This document shows positions 1 to 9,147 of a DNA stretch of 64,000 nt, piece after piece (the stretch's first letter is position 1; each line of letters begins with the position of its first letter). The notes below the pieces were generated by a model, which had not been told where the DNA came from, searched no databases, and worked only from the letters and a program-made list of their open reading frames with translations. Source of the stretch: Amycolatopsis acidiphila (GTDB lineage: Bacteria > Actinomycetota > Actinomycetes > Mycobacteriales > Pseudonocardiaceae); contig NZ_CP090063.1 in NCBI RefSeq assembly GCF_021391495.1, positions 2,480,001 through 2,544,000 on the forward strand, given 5' to 3'. The position numbers were made by a program, and so were the translations under genes.

Positions 1-579
1 TCCGGCGGGCGGTTCACCCTCGGCCTCGGTGTCGGCGGTCGCGCGGACGAGTTCGAGCTCGTCGGCGCCGACCTGCGCGCCCGCGGCCGTCGGCTCGACG
101 AGCAGATGAAGATCATGCGCGACATCTGGGCCGGGAGTTCTGTGGGCCCGGCGCCCGCCCGCGAAGGCGGGCCCGAAGTGGTCTTCGGCGCCTTCGCCGA
201 ACCGGCGCTCGAACGCGTCGCCCGCTGGGGCGACGGGTTCCTGTGCGCCGCACCGCTGAGCTTCGCCGGGCGGCTCTTCGCGTCCGTCGAGGCCTCCTGG
301 TCGCGTGCCGGGCGCGTGGGCAGGCCCCGGATGGTCGCGCAGGTCAACGTCGCGCTCGGCCCGGAGTCCACTGTGGACGAAGCGAGGGCGGCGCTGCTGG
401 CCTACTACGGGTTCGCCGGGGACCTGGCCACGCAGAACGCCGAGCGTATGCTCACCACGCCCTCGGCCGTGCGGGAGGCTGTCGAGGCGTTCACCGCCCT
501 CGGCGCCGACGAGGTCATCCTCTACTGCTGGTCGCCCGACGCCGACCAGGTCGACCGCCTCGCCGATGCCGTGGGCTGA
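1..579 (+). CDS. LLM-class F420-dependent oxidoreductase-like protein, 5' truncated by window
   Basis: An open frame runs in from the left edge (SGGRFTLGLGVGGR at its start) to TGA at 577-579, so about 192 C-terminal residues are present and the N-terminus lies outside. The GxGVGGR and 'RRLDEQMKIMRDIW' segments, then a 'VVFGAFAEPALERVARWGDGF' block, are typical of bacterial luciferase-like TIM-barrel flavin/F420 monooxygenases. In actinomycetes these often use F420. Substrate cannot be read from the fragment. Its stop codon abuts the convergent aroA stop within TGATCA, so there is no room for a terminator between them. Confidence 0.8.
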   Translation, partial: SGGRFTLGLGVGGRADEFELVGADLRARGRRLDEQMKIMRDIWAGSSVGPAPAREGGPEVVFGAFAEPALERVARWGDGFLCAAPLSFAGRLFASVEASWSRAGRVGRPRMVAQVNVALGPESTVDEARAALLAYYGFAGDLATQNAERMLTTPSAVREAVEAFTALGADEVILYCWSPDADQVDRLADAVG

Positions 580-1860
580 TCAGCCCAGCATCGCCTGCCA
601 CGCCCGCGTGAAGCCGGGGAAGGTCTTGCCGACCGTTGCCGGGTTCTCCACCTCGACGCCGGGTACGCGCAGGCCCAGCACCGCAGCGGCCATCACCAGC
701 CGGTGGTCCTCGTAGGTGTGGAACACCCCGCCGCGCAGCGGAGCCGGGGTGATCGCCAGGCCGTCCTCGGTCTCGGTCACCCCGGCGCCCAGCGCCGACA
801 GCTCCGTCGCGAGCGCGGCGAGCCGGTCGGTTTCGTGCCCACGCAGGTGCGCCACCCCCGAGATGACCGAGGGGCCGTCGGCGAAGCACAGCAGGGCCGC
901 GACGACGGGAGTCAGCTCGCCCACCTCGTGCAGGTCCAGCCGTGCCCCGGAGATCTCACCGGTCCCGGTGACGGTGAGGCCGGTGTCGTCGAGCTCGGCA
1001 CGCTGACCGAGCTCGGCGAGCAGGCTGCGCAGCCAGTCGCCGGGCTGCGTGGTGCGTTCGGGCCAGCCCTCGATGCGGACGCTGCCGCCGGTGACCGCCG
1101 CTGCGGCGGCGAACGGCGCGGCCGTCGACAGGTCCGGCTCGACGGCGTAGTCCGGGCAGCTCAGCCGCGTGGCCGGGACGTGGAACTCCTTGCCGGACCG
1201 TTCGGGCGCCGCGCCGAACCGGCGCAGCAGGTCCAGCGTCATCGCGATGTGCGGCTCGCTCGGCGGGGCGCCGCCGACCAGGCGCACCGTGACCCCGGAG
1301 GTGAACGACGGGCCCGCGAGCAGCAACGCGGACAGGAACTGGCTCGACGCGCTCGAGTCCAGCTCGACCTTCCCGCCGGCGATCCCGCCGTGCCCGAGCA
1401 CCGTGAACGGCGGCGCGCCACGGCCCTCGTCCTCGATGTCCAGGCCCAGCTCCGCCAGCGCACGCAGCAGCGGCGCGACCGGCCGGCGGCGGATCGCCTC
1501 GTCGCCGTCGAACAGCACCGGGCGCGAGCCCAGGCCCGCCAGCGCGGGGGTGAACCGCGCGACCGTGCCCGCGTTGCCCAGCGCCACCGAGACCGGCTCG
1601 GTGCCCTCGGGCGCGAGCGGGCGGACGAGCACGTCCTCGCCACGCGCCTCGGCGGAACCGCCCAGCGCCGACAGCGCGCCGGTCATCAGCCGCGCGTCGC
1701 GCGAGTCGAGCGGCTTGCGGACCAGCACCGGGCCGTCCGACAGCGCGGCGAGCACGAAGGCGCGGTTCGTGATCGACTTCGAACCCGGGACGCGCACACT
1801 CGCGTCCAGCGGGCCGGAAGCGGTGGGGGCGGACCAGGTGCTCGCTGTGTTTCCCGACAC
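580..1860 (-). CDS. aroA: 3-phosphoshikimate 1-carboxyvinyltransferase (EPSP synthase)
   Basis: 426 residues, the usual EPSP synthase length. It transfers enolpyruvyl from PEP to shikimate 3-phosphate, step six of the shikimate pathway, in the cytosol. The N-terminus carries the substrate loop [10 protein letters not shown] (about residues 24-33). Further family blocks include GNAGTVARF (PEP-binding region) and a C-terminal [14 protein letters not shown] good ribosome site (GAGGAGAAG on the minus strand, about 1873-1881) lies 8-13 bases before the ATG. It is transcribed divergently from pyrG from a 97-base spacer that contains a 16-base palindrome. Confidence 0.96.
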   Translation of the reverse strand: MSGNTASTWSAPTASGPLDASVRVPGSKSITNRAFVLAALSDGPVLVRKPLDSRDARLMTGALSALGGSAEARGEDVLVRPLAPEGTEPVSVALGNAGTVARFTPALAGLGSRPVLFDGDEAIRRRPVAPLLRALAELGLDIEDEGRGAPPFTVLGHGGIAGGKVELDSSASSQFLSALLLAGPSFTSGVTVRLVGGAPPSEPHIAMTLDLLRRFGAAPERSGKEFHVPATRLSCPDYAVEPDLSTAAPFAAAAAVTGGSVRIEGWPERTTQPGDWLRSLLAELGQRAELDDTGLTVTGTGEISGARLDLHEVGELTPVVAALLCFADGPSVISGVAHLRGHETDRLAALATELSALGAGVTETEDGLAITPAPLRGGVFHTYEDHRLVMAAAVLGLRVPGVEVENPATVGKTFPGFTRAWQAMLG

Positions 1861-1916
1861 GACTGCCTCTTCTCCTCGGGCATTGGTGCTGGTGACATCG
1901 AACTATGTCGGCGTGG

Positions 1917-1932
1917 CCCGGACGCGTCCGGG
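1917..1932. repeat. 16-bp perfect palindrome in aroA-pyrG spacer
   Basis: CCCGGACGCGTCCGGG is its own reverse complement. It lies in the divergent aroA/pyrG intergenic region, about 12 bases upstream of the pyrG -10-like hexamer, where the -35 element would sit. It could be an operator or a short hairpin; the regulator is unknown. In DNA this GC-rich short palindromes also occur by chance, so the regulatory reading is an inference. Confidence 0.4.
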
Positions 1933-1943
1933 TCCCCGTGCGA

Positions 1944-1957
1944 TAAGGTGGAAGCCC
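1944..1957 (+). promoter_or_regulatory. Candidate pyrG promoter -10 with leaderless start
   Basis: TAAGGT at 1944-1949 fits the actinobacterial TANNNT -10 pattern, and the next 8 bases end exactly at the GTG start codon at 1958. A transcript starting 7-8 bases after the -10 would have essentially no 5' leader, and no purine-rich ribosome site precedes the GTG apart from the -10 itself. No clear -35 is visible. Confidence 0.4.
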
Positions 1958-3655
1958 GTGGGACTTCAGCCGCGGACAGCCAAGTACGTCTTTGTCACCG
2001 GAGGCGTCGCCTCCTCATTGGGTAAGGGACTCACGGCCTCGAGCCTGGGTCAGCTCCTTACCGCGCGTGGTCTCCGGGTCACGATGCAGAAGCTCGACCC
2101 GTATCTCAACGTGGACCCGGGCACCATGAACCCCTTCCAGCACGGCGAGGTCTTCGTGACCGAGGACGGAGCCGAGACCGACCTCGACATCGGGCACTAC
2201 GAGCGGTTCCTCGACCGCGACCTCACCGGCTCGGCCAACGTCACCACCGGTCAGGTCTACTCCGAGGTCATCGCCAAGGAGCGGCGCGGCGAGTACCTCG
2301 GCGACACCGTCCAGGTCATCCCGCACATCACCGACGAGATCAAGCGGCGCATCATGGCCGTCGCCTCCTCCGACGGGACCGACCTGCGTCCCGACGTCGT
2401 CATCACGGAGGTCGGCGGCACGGTCGGTGACATCGAGTCCCTGCCGTTCCTCGAGGCCTGCCGCCAGGTGCGGCACGAGATCGGCCGCGACAACTGCTTC
2501 TTCCTGCACGTGTCGCTGGTGCCCTACCTCGCGCCGTCGGGCGAGCTGAAGACCAAGCCCACGCAGCACTCCGTGGCCGCCCTGCGCAACATCGGCATCC
2601 AGCCCGACGCGCTGGTGTGCCGGGCCGACCGGGACCTGCCCGACGACCTCAAGCGCAAGATCGGGCTGATGTGCGACGTGGACACCGAGGCCGTCGTCGC
2701 CTGCCCGGACGCGTCGTCGATCTACGACATCCCGAAGGTGCTGCACCGCGAAGCCCTCGACGCCTACGTCGTGCGGCGGCTGGACCTGCCCTTCCGCGAC
2801 GTCGACTGGACGGTGTGGGGCGACCTGCTCGACCGCGTGCACAACCCGGCCGAGACCGTCCGGATCGCGTTGGTGGGCAAGTACATCGACCTGCCCGACG
2901 CGTACCTGTCGGTCACCGAGGCGCTGCGCGCGGGCGGGTTCGCCCACCACGCCAAGGTGGAGATCGTCTGGGTCGCCTCCGACCGCGCCACCACCCCGGC
3001 GGGCGCCGCGCAGGCACTGTCCGGTGTGGACGGTGTGCTGGTGCCCGGCGGGTTCGGCGTGCGCGGCATCGAGGGCAAGCTCGGCGCCATCACCTACGCC
3101 CGCACCCGTGGCATCCCCGTGCTCGGGCTGTGCCTGGGTCTGCAGTGCATGGTCATCGAGGCGGCGCGCAACCTGGCCGGGATCGAGGACGCCAACTCCG
3201 CGGAGTTCGACGACGCCACCAAGCACGCGGTGATCTCCACGATGGCCGACCAGAAGGACGTCATCGCCGGCGAGCGCGACATGGGCGGCACCATGCGCCT
3301 CGGCGCGTACCCGGCGAAGCTCAAGCCCGGCTCGCAGGTGGCCAAGGCCTACGGCACCACCGACGTGTCCGAGCGGCACCGGCACCGCTACGAGGTCAAC
3401 AACTTCTACCGCGAGCAGCTCGCGGCCGCGGGCCTGGTGTTCTCCGGGACCTCGCCCGACGACCGGCTGGTGGAGTTCGTCGAGCTGCCCGAGGACGTGC
3501 ACCCGTTCTTCGTCGGCACCCAGGCGCACCCCGAGCTCAAGAGCCGCCCCACCCGGCCGCACCCGCTGTTCGACGCGTTCGTCAAGGCCGCGGTCAAGTA
3601 CCGCACCGCCGACCGGCTGCCGGTCGAGCTGCCCGAGCCCTCGGGGGTGCGCTGA
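1958..3655 (+). CDS. pyrG: CTP synthase
   Basis: 565 residues from GTG 1958 ([20 protein letters not shown]...). It makes CTP from UTP, ATP and glutamine. The N-terminal synthase domain begins with the P-loop region [11 protein letters not shown] and the '[20 protein letters not shown]' block. The C-terminal class I glutaminase has the nucleophile in LGLCLGLQC, and its His/Glu pair lies in the [15 protein letters not shown] region. The frame is open further upstream to 1169, but homology begins at 1958. Stop and the next ATG overlap (TGATG), so the Nudix gene is translationally coupled. In mycobacteria the same pyrG-nudix-xerD order occurs. Confidence 0.97.
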   Translation: MGLQPRTAKYVFVTGGVASSLGKGLTASSLGQLLTARGLRVTMQKLDPYLNVDPGTMNPFQHGEVFVTEDGAETDLDIGHYERFLDRDLTGSANVTTGQVYSEVIAKERRGEYLGDTVQVIPHITDEIKRRIMAVASSDGTDLRPDVVITEVGGTVGDIESLPFLEACRQVRHEIGRDNCFFLHVSLVPYLAPSGELKTKPTQHSVAALRNIGIQPDALVCRADRDLPDDLKRKIGLMCDVDTEAVVACPDASSIYDIPKVLHREALDAYVVRRLDLPFRDVDWTVWGDLLDRVHNPAETVRIALVGKYIDLPDAYLSVTEALRAGGFAHHAKVEIVWVASDRATTPAGAAQALSGVDGVLVPGGFGVRGIEGKLGAITYARTRGIPVLGLCLGLQCMVIEAARNLAGIEDANSAEFDDATKHAVISTMADQKDVIAGERDMGGTMRLGAYPAKLKPGSQVAKAYGTTDVSERHRHRYEVNNFYREQLAAAGLVFSGTSPDDRLVEFVELPEDVHPFFVGTQAHPELKSRPTRPHPLFDAFVKAAVKYRTADRLPVELPEPSGVR

Positions 3656-4284
3656 TGGCGCCGGGGGAGCACGAGTTCGAGGTGGTGTCGTCGAAGGACG
3701 TCCACATCGGACACGTCGTCGGCCTGCGCGTCGACGACGTCCGGATGCCCGGCGGCTCGGTCGCCAAGCGCGAGGTGGTCGAGCACCTCGGCGCGGTCGC
3801 GATCGCGGCCGTCGACGACGACGGCGCGGTCACGCTGATCCACCAGTACCGGCACCCGCTGGGCCGCCGGATCTGGGAGCTGCCTGCCGGGCTGCTCGAC
3901 GAGGCCGACGAGCTGCCGGTCGACGCGGCGCGCCGGGAGCTGGTCGAGGAGGCCGGGGTCACCGCGAACCGGTGGGAGACGCTCGTCGACGTCGCGGCCT
4001 CGCCCGGGTTCACCGACGAGGTGGTGCGCGTGTTCCTCGCCCGTGAGGTGTCCGAAGTGGACCGCGAGGCGCTGGGGCACGACGACGAGGAGGCCGACCT
4101 CGTCGTGCACAAGGTCCCGCTCGCCGAGGCAGTCCGGATGGCACTCGCCGGGGAGCTGGTCAACGGCGCCACGGTCGCCGGGGTGCTCGCCGCCCACGCC
4201 GTGCTCACCGGGGCGGCCGAGACCCGGCCCGCGGACGCCGAGTGGCGCGACCGCCCGCGCACCTTCGCGAAGCGCTCTCGCTAG
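3655..4284 (+). CDS. Nudix hydrolase, ADP-ribose pyrophosphatase-type
   Basis: 209 residues. The Nudix box is visible around residues 80-103: ELPAGLLDEADE followed by RRELVEEAGV, with the REXXEE core that binds Mg. The spacing between the first Gly and the Glu is one longer than the classical consensus, as in ADP-ribose pyrophosphatases of this group. It likely cleaves ADP-ribose to AMP and ribose 5-phosphate. The ATG overlaps the pyrG stop by one base, and the gene is co-transcribed with pyrG and probably xerD (21-base gap). Exact substrate is inferred from the family and the conserved neighbourhood. Confidence 0.88.
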   Translation: MAPGEHEFEVVSSKDVHIGHVVGLRVDDVRMPGGSVAKREVVEHLGAVAIAAVDDDGAVTLIHQYRHPLGRRIWELPAGLLDEADELPVDAARRELVEEAGVTANRWETLVDVAASPGFTDEVVRVFLAREVSEVDREALGHDDEEADLVVHKVPLAEAVRMALAGELVNGATVAGVLAAHAVLTGAAETRPADAEWRDRPRTFAKRSR

Positions 4285-4305
4285 CGGGTTCTGCCCGGGG
4301 TTAGG

Positions 4306-5250
4306 GTGTCGCCCGTGGCGAACGCGGGCGGTACTCCGGTGGCGCAGGTGATCGCGGCCTATCTCGATCACCTGGCGGTCGAACGGGGAACCGCCCGCAA
4401 CACCCTCGAGAGCTACTCGCGGGACCTCCGCCGCTACGCCGCCCATCTCGGACACGCGGGGGTCACCGACTTCGGGAAGATCCGCGAGGCGGACGTCACC
4501 GGCTTCGGCGCCGCGCTACGCGAAGGCGACGACGAGCATCCCCCGCTCGCCGCGTCCTCAGCCGCCCGCGCGCTGGTCGCCGTCCGCGGGCTGCACCGGT
4601 TCGCACACATTGACGGCATCACCGAGGACGACCCGGCGCGCGAGGTCCGCCCGCCCGCCGCGGCGAAGCGGCTGCCCAAGGCGTTGCCGGTGGACGACGT
4701 GCTGCGGCTGCTGGACGTGCCGGCCACCGAGGGGGAGCGGCCGCTGCGCGACCGGGCCCTGCTGGAACTGCTGTACTCCACCGGCGCCCGGATCTCCGAG
4801 GCCGTCGGGCTCGACCTCGACGACGTCGACCGCGGCGAGCGGACGGTGCTGCTCGACGGCAAGGGCGGCAAGCAGCGGCTGGTGCCGATCGGCAAACCGG
4901 CCGTGGCGGCGCTGGAGGCGTACCTGGTGCGGGCGCGGCCGGTGCTCGCGTCCCGGGGCCGGGGAACCGCGGCGGTGTTCCTCAACGCACGCGGCACCCG
5001 GCTGTCGCGGCAGAGCGCGTGGCAGGTGTTGAAGACGAGCGCCGAACGAGCCGGAATCTCCGCCAGCGTGTCACCACACACGCTGCGTCACTCCTTCGCC
5101 ACCCATCTGCTTGAAGGGGGCGCCGATGTCCGGGTGGTGCAGGAGCTGTTGGGACACGCTTCGGTGACCACGACGCAGGTGTACACCCTCGTCACGGTGA
5201 ACACTCTCCGTGAGATATATGCTACGGCCCATCCTCGGGCGCTGGGTTGA
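4306..5250 (+). CDS. xerD: Tyrosine recombinase XerD
   Basis: About 314 residues. It resolves chromosome dimers at dif with XerC. The N-terminal SAM-like core-binding domain (about residues 10-95) precedes the catalytic domain. The catalytic set is visible: Arg in STGARISEA, Lys in [23 protein letters not shown] (His-X-X-Arg), His in [11 protein letters not shown] and the nucleophile Tyr in QVYT. Two in-frame GTG starts exist, 4306 and 4315. The second has AGGG 8 bases upstream and may be the true one, giving 311 residues. No dif-like site was recognised nearby. Confidence 0.93.
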   Translation: MSPVANAGGTPVAQVIAAYLDHLAVERGTARNTLESYSRDLRRYAAHLGHAGVTDFGKIREADVTGFGAALREGDDEHPPLAASSAARALVAVRGLHRFAHIDGITEDDPAREVRPPAAAKRLPKALPVDDVLRLLDVPATEGERPLRDRALLELLYSTGARISEAVGLDLDDVDRGERTVLLDGKGGKQRLVPIGKPAVAALEAYLVRARPVLASRGRGTAAVFLNARGTRLSRQSAWQVLKTSAERAGISASVSPHTLRHSFATHLLEGGADVRVVQELLGHASVTTTQVYTLVTVNTLREIYATAHPRALG

Positions 5251-5275
5251 TCCGGCCGAATACCGGCGAGCCGCT

Positions 5276-5304
5276 TTGGCGACAATCGCGGAGCGCAATA
5301 GGCT
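5276..5304 (+). promoter_or_regulatory. Candidate promoter of the parA-scpAB operon
   Basis: TTGGCG (5276-5281) and TAGGCT (5299-5304) are separated by 17 bases and lie 35 bases before the parA ATG, in the only sizeable gap between xerD and the scpAB block. They fit the actinobacterial housekeeping pattern (TTGNCN / TANNNT). Prediction from motif and spacing only. Confidence 0.45.
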
Positions 5305-5338
5305 TCGGCAGACCCGTCGAACGAGGAGTTTTCGCGCC

Positions 5339-6304
5339 ATGTCGACAGAGCAGCCTCCGGCCAGATCGGCCGCGGCCATGTCGGCCGCCGCGAACCTTCA
5401 GCTGACCATCGCGACAGAGGGAGAACCCGAGGCTGTGGACACGGCCGTGCAGCCCGGCAAGGTGAACGGGAAGCCCCAGTTGGGCCCCACCGGCAGGCCG
5501 TGGCGGGAGATACCGGACCCGCCCCTGCTCGACAAACACGGTCCCGCGACCGTGCTCGCGATGTGCAACCAGAAGGGCGGCGTCGGCAAGACCACCTCGA
5601 CGATCAACCTGGGTGCTGCGCTGGCCGAGTACGGCCGCCGCGTGCTGCTGGTCGACTTCGACCCGCAGGGCGCGCTGTCGGTGGGCCTCGGCGTGCAGCC
5701 GCACGAACTGGACCAGACGGTCTACAACGCGATCATGGAACGGGCCGTCACGGCGGACAACGTGCTGCGCAAGACCCGGGTCGAGGGCATGGACCTGCTG
5801 CCGAGCAACATCGACCTGTCCGCCGCCGAGGTGCAGCTGGTGGCCGAGGTCGGCCGCGAGCACACGTTGCTCCGGGTACTGCAACCGGTGCTCAGCGGCT
5901 ACGACTATGTTCTGGTCGACTGCCAGCCATCGCTCGGGTTGCTCACGGTGAACGCGCTCACTGCCGCGGACGGCGTGGTCATCCCGCTGGAGTGCGAGTT
6001 CTTCAGCCTGCGTGGCGTGGCTTTGTTGATCGACACGATCGAGAAGGTACGCGAGCGCTTGAACCCCAAATTGGACATCACCGGCATCCTGGCCACCATG
6101 TTCGACCCCAGGACCCTGCATTCGAGAGAGGTCATGGCACGCGTGGTCGAGGCGTTCGGTGACACCGTGTTCGACACGGTGATCAACCGCACCGTGCGGT
6201 TCCCCGAGACCACCGTGGCCGGGGAGCCGATCACCCGCTGGGCACCCAAGTCCGCCGGCGCGATGGCGTATCGCGCGCTGGCCCGTGAGGTGATCGCTCG
6301 GTGA
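5339..6304 (+). CDS. ParA-family ATPase (orphan, scpAB-linked)
   Basis: 321 residues from ATG 5339, which has AGGAG about 11 bases upstream. A roughly 65-residue low-complexity N-terminal extension precedes the deviant Walker A CNQKGGVGKTT (about 76-86). DFDPQGALSVGLG (A') and LVDCQPSLGLLTVNA (Walker B) follow. The fold is that of Soj/ParA DNA-partitioning ATPases, but no ParB or parS-like gene is next to it. Instead it overlaps a ribbon-helix-helix protein and then scpA/scpB. This matches the conserved actinobacterial cluster (Rv1708-like in Mycobacterium). A role in chromosome organisation or segregation is inferred; the chromosomal parAB proper is usually near oriC. Confidence 0.88.
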   Translation: MSTEQPPARSAAAMSAAANLQLTIATEGEPEAVDTAVQPGKVNGKPQLGPTGRPWREIPDPPLLDKHGPATVLAMCNQKGGVGKTTSTINLGAALAEYGRRVLLVDFDPQGALSVGLGVQPHELDQTVYNAIMERAVTADNVLRKTRVEGMDLLPSNIDLSAAEVQLVAEVGREHTLLRVLQPVLSGYDYVLVDCQPSLGLLTVNALTAADGVVIPLECEFFSLRGVALLIDTIEKVRERLNPKLDITGILATMFDPRTLHSREVMARVVEAFGDTVFDTVINRTVRFPETTVAGEPITRWAPKSAGAMAYRALAREVIAR

Positions 6305-6705
6305 GCAGGCGAGCCTCCCTGCCCGGGGCCTCGGAACTCTTCCGCCTGACCAGCAGTCCCGCCCTCGAGCCCGTCGCGCCGCGCCCGGTCGAGGTACCGC
6401 GCCCGTCCGGCGAGGGACAGCAGCGGGAGCAGCTGGAGCGCAGCGGCAACACCCGGCGTGGTTCCGGCAGGCAGAAGCACGACTCCAAGATCACGGTCTA
6501 CGTCTCGGGCGACGAGCTGGTCGCGATGGAGCAGGCGCGCCTCGCGCTGCGCGCACAGCACGGCCTGGTCATCGACCGCGGCCGGCTGGTGCGCGAGGCG
6601 GTGGCGGTCCTGCTCGCCGACTTCGATCAGCACGGGCCGGACTCGGTGCTGGTCCAGCGGCTGCGCGAGCGCGAGTACGACGCCGAAGAAGCCACCGGGT
6701 CGTGA
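6301..6705 (+). CDS. Ribbon-helix-helix (CopG-like) protein coupled to ParA
   Basis: 134 residues. A disordered N-terminus (about 1-58) is followed by a segment beginning KITVYVSGDELVAMEQARL and ending GRLVREAVAVLLADF (about 62-108), which has the beta strand plus two-helix pattern of RHH DNA-binding proteins. GTG 6301 overlaps the parA stop (GTGA), so it is translationally coupled, and its own stop overlaps the scpA GTG. RHH partners serve as ParB-like centromere binders in type Ib plasmid partition systems, so this is a plausible partner of the adjacent ParA. That is inference. Confidence 0.7.
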   Translation: MSRRASLPGASELFRLTSSPALEPVAPRPVEVPRPSGEGQQREQLERSGNTRRGSGRQKHDSKITVYVSGDELVAMEQARLALRAQHGLVIDRGRLVREAVAVLLADFDQHGPDSVLVQRLREREYDAEEATGS

Positions 6706-7565
6706 CCGGCACTCCGGAACCGGCCCCGGCTGCCGGGCCGGGGCCCGGGGCCGAGGAGGGCCCGTCCGCGAAGTTCAAGGTGCGCCTGTCGAACTTCGAG
6801 GGCCCGTTCGACCTGTTGCTGCAGCTGATCTCCCAGCACCAGCTGGACGTCACCGAGGTCGCGCTGCACCAGGTGACCGACGACTTCATCGCCTACACGC
6901 GGGCGCTGGGGTCGGAGTGGGACCTGGACGAGACCACCGAGTTCCTGGTGGTCGCGGCGACGCTGCTCGACCTCAAGGCCGCGCGGCTGCTGCCCGCGGC
7001 GGACGTCGAGGACGAGGACGACCTCGCCTTGCTGGAGGCGCGTGACCTGCTGTTCGCCCGGGTGCTGCAGTACCGGGCGTACAAGCAGGTCGCCGAGCTG
7101 TTCTCGGAGCTGGAAGCCGGTGCGCTGCGGCGGTACCCGCGGTCGGTGGCGCTGGAGGACCGGTATCTCGGGCTGCTGCCGGAGGTGATGCTGGGGGTCA
7201 GCCCGGAGAAGTTCCGGGAGGTGGCACTGTCGGTGTTCCGGCCCAAGCCGCCGCCGACGGTGTCGCTGGACCACCTGCACATGGGCCGGGTGTCGGTCCG
7301 GGAGCACGCGGCGTTGTTGCGGGTGCGGCTGGCGGAGGCGGGCACGGCGACCTTCGGGGAGCTGGTGTCGGACTGCGAGCACACGATCGAGGTCGTGGCG
7401 CGCTTCCTGGCGCTGCTGGAGCTTTACCGGGAGGCGACCGTCCAGTTCGAACAGGCCGAGGCGCTGGGCACGCTGAACGTGCGGTGGATCGGCGGATCGC
7501 CGGAGCAGGCCGCCGAGGAGGCCGAGCAGGACCGGACCCGCGTCGAGGAAGAGGAGTACGGGTGA
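6702..7565 (+). CDS. scpA: Segregation and condensation protein A (SMC kleisin)
   Basis: 287 residues. The kleisin bridges SMC heads in the bacterial condensin with ScpB. After a short Pro/Ala/Gly-rich leader, the ScpA signature starts at FKVRLSNFEGPFDLLLQLI (about 27-45). It is followed by LDVTEVALHQVTDDFIAY and ATLLDLKAARLLP. The C-terminal winged helix includes VSVREHAALLRVRLAEAGTA. The GTG start overlaps the upstream stop (GTGA), as does the scpB start at the other end, so ParA-RHH-ScpA-ScpB are made from one coupled message. Confidence 0.94.
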   Translation: MTGTPEPAPAAGPGPGAEEGPSAKFKVRLSNFEGPFDLLLQLISQHQLDVTEVALHQVTDDFIAYTRALGSEWDLDETTEFLVVAATLLDLKAARLLPAADVEDEDDLALLEARDLLFARVLQYRAYKQVAELFSELEAGALRRYPRSVALEDRYLGLLPEVMLGVSPEKFREVALSVFRPKPPPTVSLDHLHMGRVSVREHAALLRVRLAEAGTATFGELVSDCEHTIEVVARFLALLELYREATVQFEQAEALGTLNVRWIGGSPEQAAEEAEQDRTRVEEEEYG

Positions 7566-8389
7566 ACCCCGAGGAGGAACGACCGGTCGTCGACCTGGAC
7601 ACGCTCGGCGCGGCGGAGCCGGTCGACGTCGAGCCCGAGCCGGTGGCCGAGCCGGAGCCGGAGTCGGACGCGGTTGGCGAGGTCGAGGCGGTGGCCGAGC
7701 CGGAGGCGGTGGCGGAGGCGGTGGCCGAGGTCCCGGCGGACAGCGAGCCGGCGCCCGACAGCGCGCCCGGGGCCGAAGCCCAGGGCGACCAGGGCGACGA
7801 CGAGGACGACCCCGGGCTGGTGGCCATGGACCGGTCGCTGCCGGACCTCACCGAGGACGCCGCGCTGGAGTCGGCGCTCGAGGCGTTGCTGCTGGTCGTC
7901 GACTCACCGGCCAGTGAGGAGTCGCTCGCGGAGGCCGTCGACCAGCCGGCCGCACGCGTGACCGGCGCGCTGCGCACGATGGCCGAGCGGTTCACCGAGC
8001 GCGCCAGCGGCATCGACCTGCGCCGGGTCGGCGAGGGCTGGCGGTTCTTCACCCGCGACACCTACGCCCCGTTCGTCGAGAAGCTGCTGCTCGACGGCCA
8101 GCGGTCCAAGCTCACCCGCGCGGCACTCGAAACCCTGGCGGTGATCGCCTACCGCCAGCCCGTCACCCGGTCCCGCGTCGCGGCCGTGCGCGGCGTGAAC
8201 GTGGACGGCGTCATCCGGACGCTGCTGGCCCGCGGCCTCATCGAGGAGGCGGGCACCGATCCGGAGACCGGTGGCACCCTGTATGTCACCACGGAGTTGT
8301 TCCTAGAGCGGCTCGGGCTCCCGTCGTTGAACGACCTGCCCCCGATCGCCCCGTTGCTACCCGAAGTGGACGCGATCGATGACATCTGA
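7562..8389 (+). CDS. scpB: Segregation and condensation protein B
   Basis: 275 residues. The first 95 are an acidic, Glu/Pro/Ala/Val-rich, probably disordered extension unlike the compact Firmicute ScpB. The tandem winged-helix core starts near LESALEALLLVVDSPASEE. It includes GWRFFTRDTYAPFVEK, LTRAALETLAVIAYRQPVTR and the GVNVDGVIRTLLARGLIEE signature. It dimerises and binds ScpA in the SMC complex. GTG 7562 overlaps the scpA stop, and the gene overlaps the downstream pseudouridine synthase by 11 bases. Confidence 0.94.
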   Translation: MNPEEERPVVDLDTLGAAEPVDVEPEPVAEPEPESDAVGEVEAVAEPEAVAEAVAEVPADSEPAPDSAPGAEAQGDQGDDEDDPGLVAMDRSLPDLTEDAALESALEALLLVVDSPASEESLAEAVDQPAARVTGALRTMAERFTERASGIDLRRVGEGWRFFTRDTYAPFVEKLLLDGQRSKLTRAALETLAVIAYRQPVTRSRVAAVRGVNVDGVIRTLLARGLIEEAGTDPETGGTLYVTTELFLERLGLPSLNDLPPIAPLLPEVDAIDDI

Positions 8390-9122
8390 TGAAGCACCCG
8401 AGGGTGTCCGCCTGCAGAAGGTGCTCGCCAAGGCGGGCATCGCGTCGCGGCGCGCGGCCGAGGAGCTGATCGCGCAGGGCCGCGTCAGCGTGGACGGCCG
8501 CACCGTGCGCGAGCAGGGCCACCGGGTCGACCCGGACAGCGCCGTCATCCACGTCGACGGCACCCGCGTGATCCTCCGCGAGGACCTGGTCTACCTGGCG
8601 CTGAACAAGCCCAAGGGCGTGCACAGCACGATGACCGACGACCAGGGTCGTCCCTGCGTCGGGGACTACGTGCGCAACCGCGCGGAGCGGCTGTTCCACG
8701 TCGGGCGCCTCGACGCGGAGACCGAGGGCCTGTTGTTGTTCACCAACGACGGCGACCTCGCGCACCGGTTGATGCACCCGTCCTACCACGTGCCCAAGAC
8801 CTACCTCGCCGAGGTGGACGGGCTCGTGCCGCGCGGGCTCGGCAAGCAGCTCAAGGCCGGCATCGAGCTCGAGGACGGCCCGGTCAAGGTCGACGCGTTC
8901 CGGGTCAAGGACATGCAGGCGGGCCGGACGCTGGTCGAGATCGTGCTGCACGAAGGACGCAAGCACATCGTGCGCAGGCTGCTGGCCGAGGTCGGCTTCC
9001 CGGTGCGCAAGCTCGTCCGCACCGCGGTCGGCGACGTGCAGCTGGGCAACCCCAAGCCGGGCACCATGCGCAGGCTCACCCGCGAAGAGGTCGGCGGCCT
9101 TTACCGCGCCGTGGGTCTGTGA
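8379..9122 (+). CDS. RNA pseudouridine synthase, RsuA/RluB family
   Basis: 247 residues. The N-terminal S4 RNA-binding domain ([20 protein letters not shown], then GRVSVDG) occupies about residues 9-70. The catalytic domain has the family Asp in [17 protein letters not shown] and the YLALNKPKG strand. Domain order and length fit RluB/RsuA enzymes acting on 23S or 16S rRNA; the position cannot be told from sequence alone. ATG 8379 lies inside the 3' end of scpB (11-base overlap). The same order, scpB then this gene, is found in mycobacteria (Rv1710-Rv1711). Confidence 0.92.
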   Translation: MTSDEAPEGVRLQKVLAKAGIASRRAAEELIAQGRVSVDGRTVREQGHRVDPDSAVIHVDGTRVILREDLVYLALNKPKGVHSTMTDDQGRPCVGDYVRNRAERLFHVGRLDAETEGLLLFTNDGDLAHRLMHPSYHVPKTYLAEVDGLVPRGLGKQLKAGIELEDGPVKVDAFRVKDMQAGRTLVEIVLHEGRKHIVRRLLAEVGFPVRKLVRTAVGDVQLGNPKPGTMRRLTREEVGGLYRAVGL

Positions 9123-9147
9123 GGGTGGCCGCCGCTACCCTGGCCGG

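Noticed and set aside
7562..7850. Acidic repeat-like start of scpB as a separate gene
   Set aside because: It is in frame with the ScpB core and the start overlaps the scpA stop; acidic extensions of actinobacterial ScpB are known.
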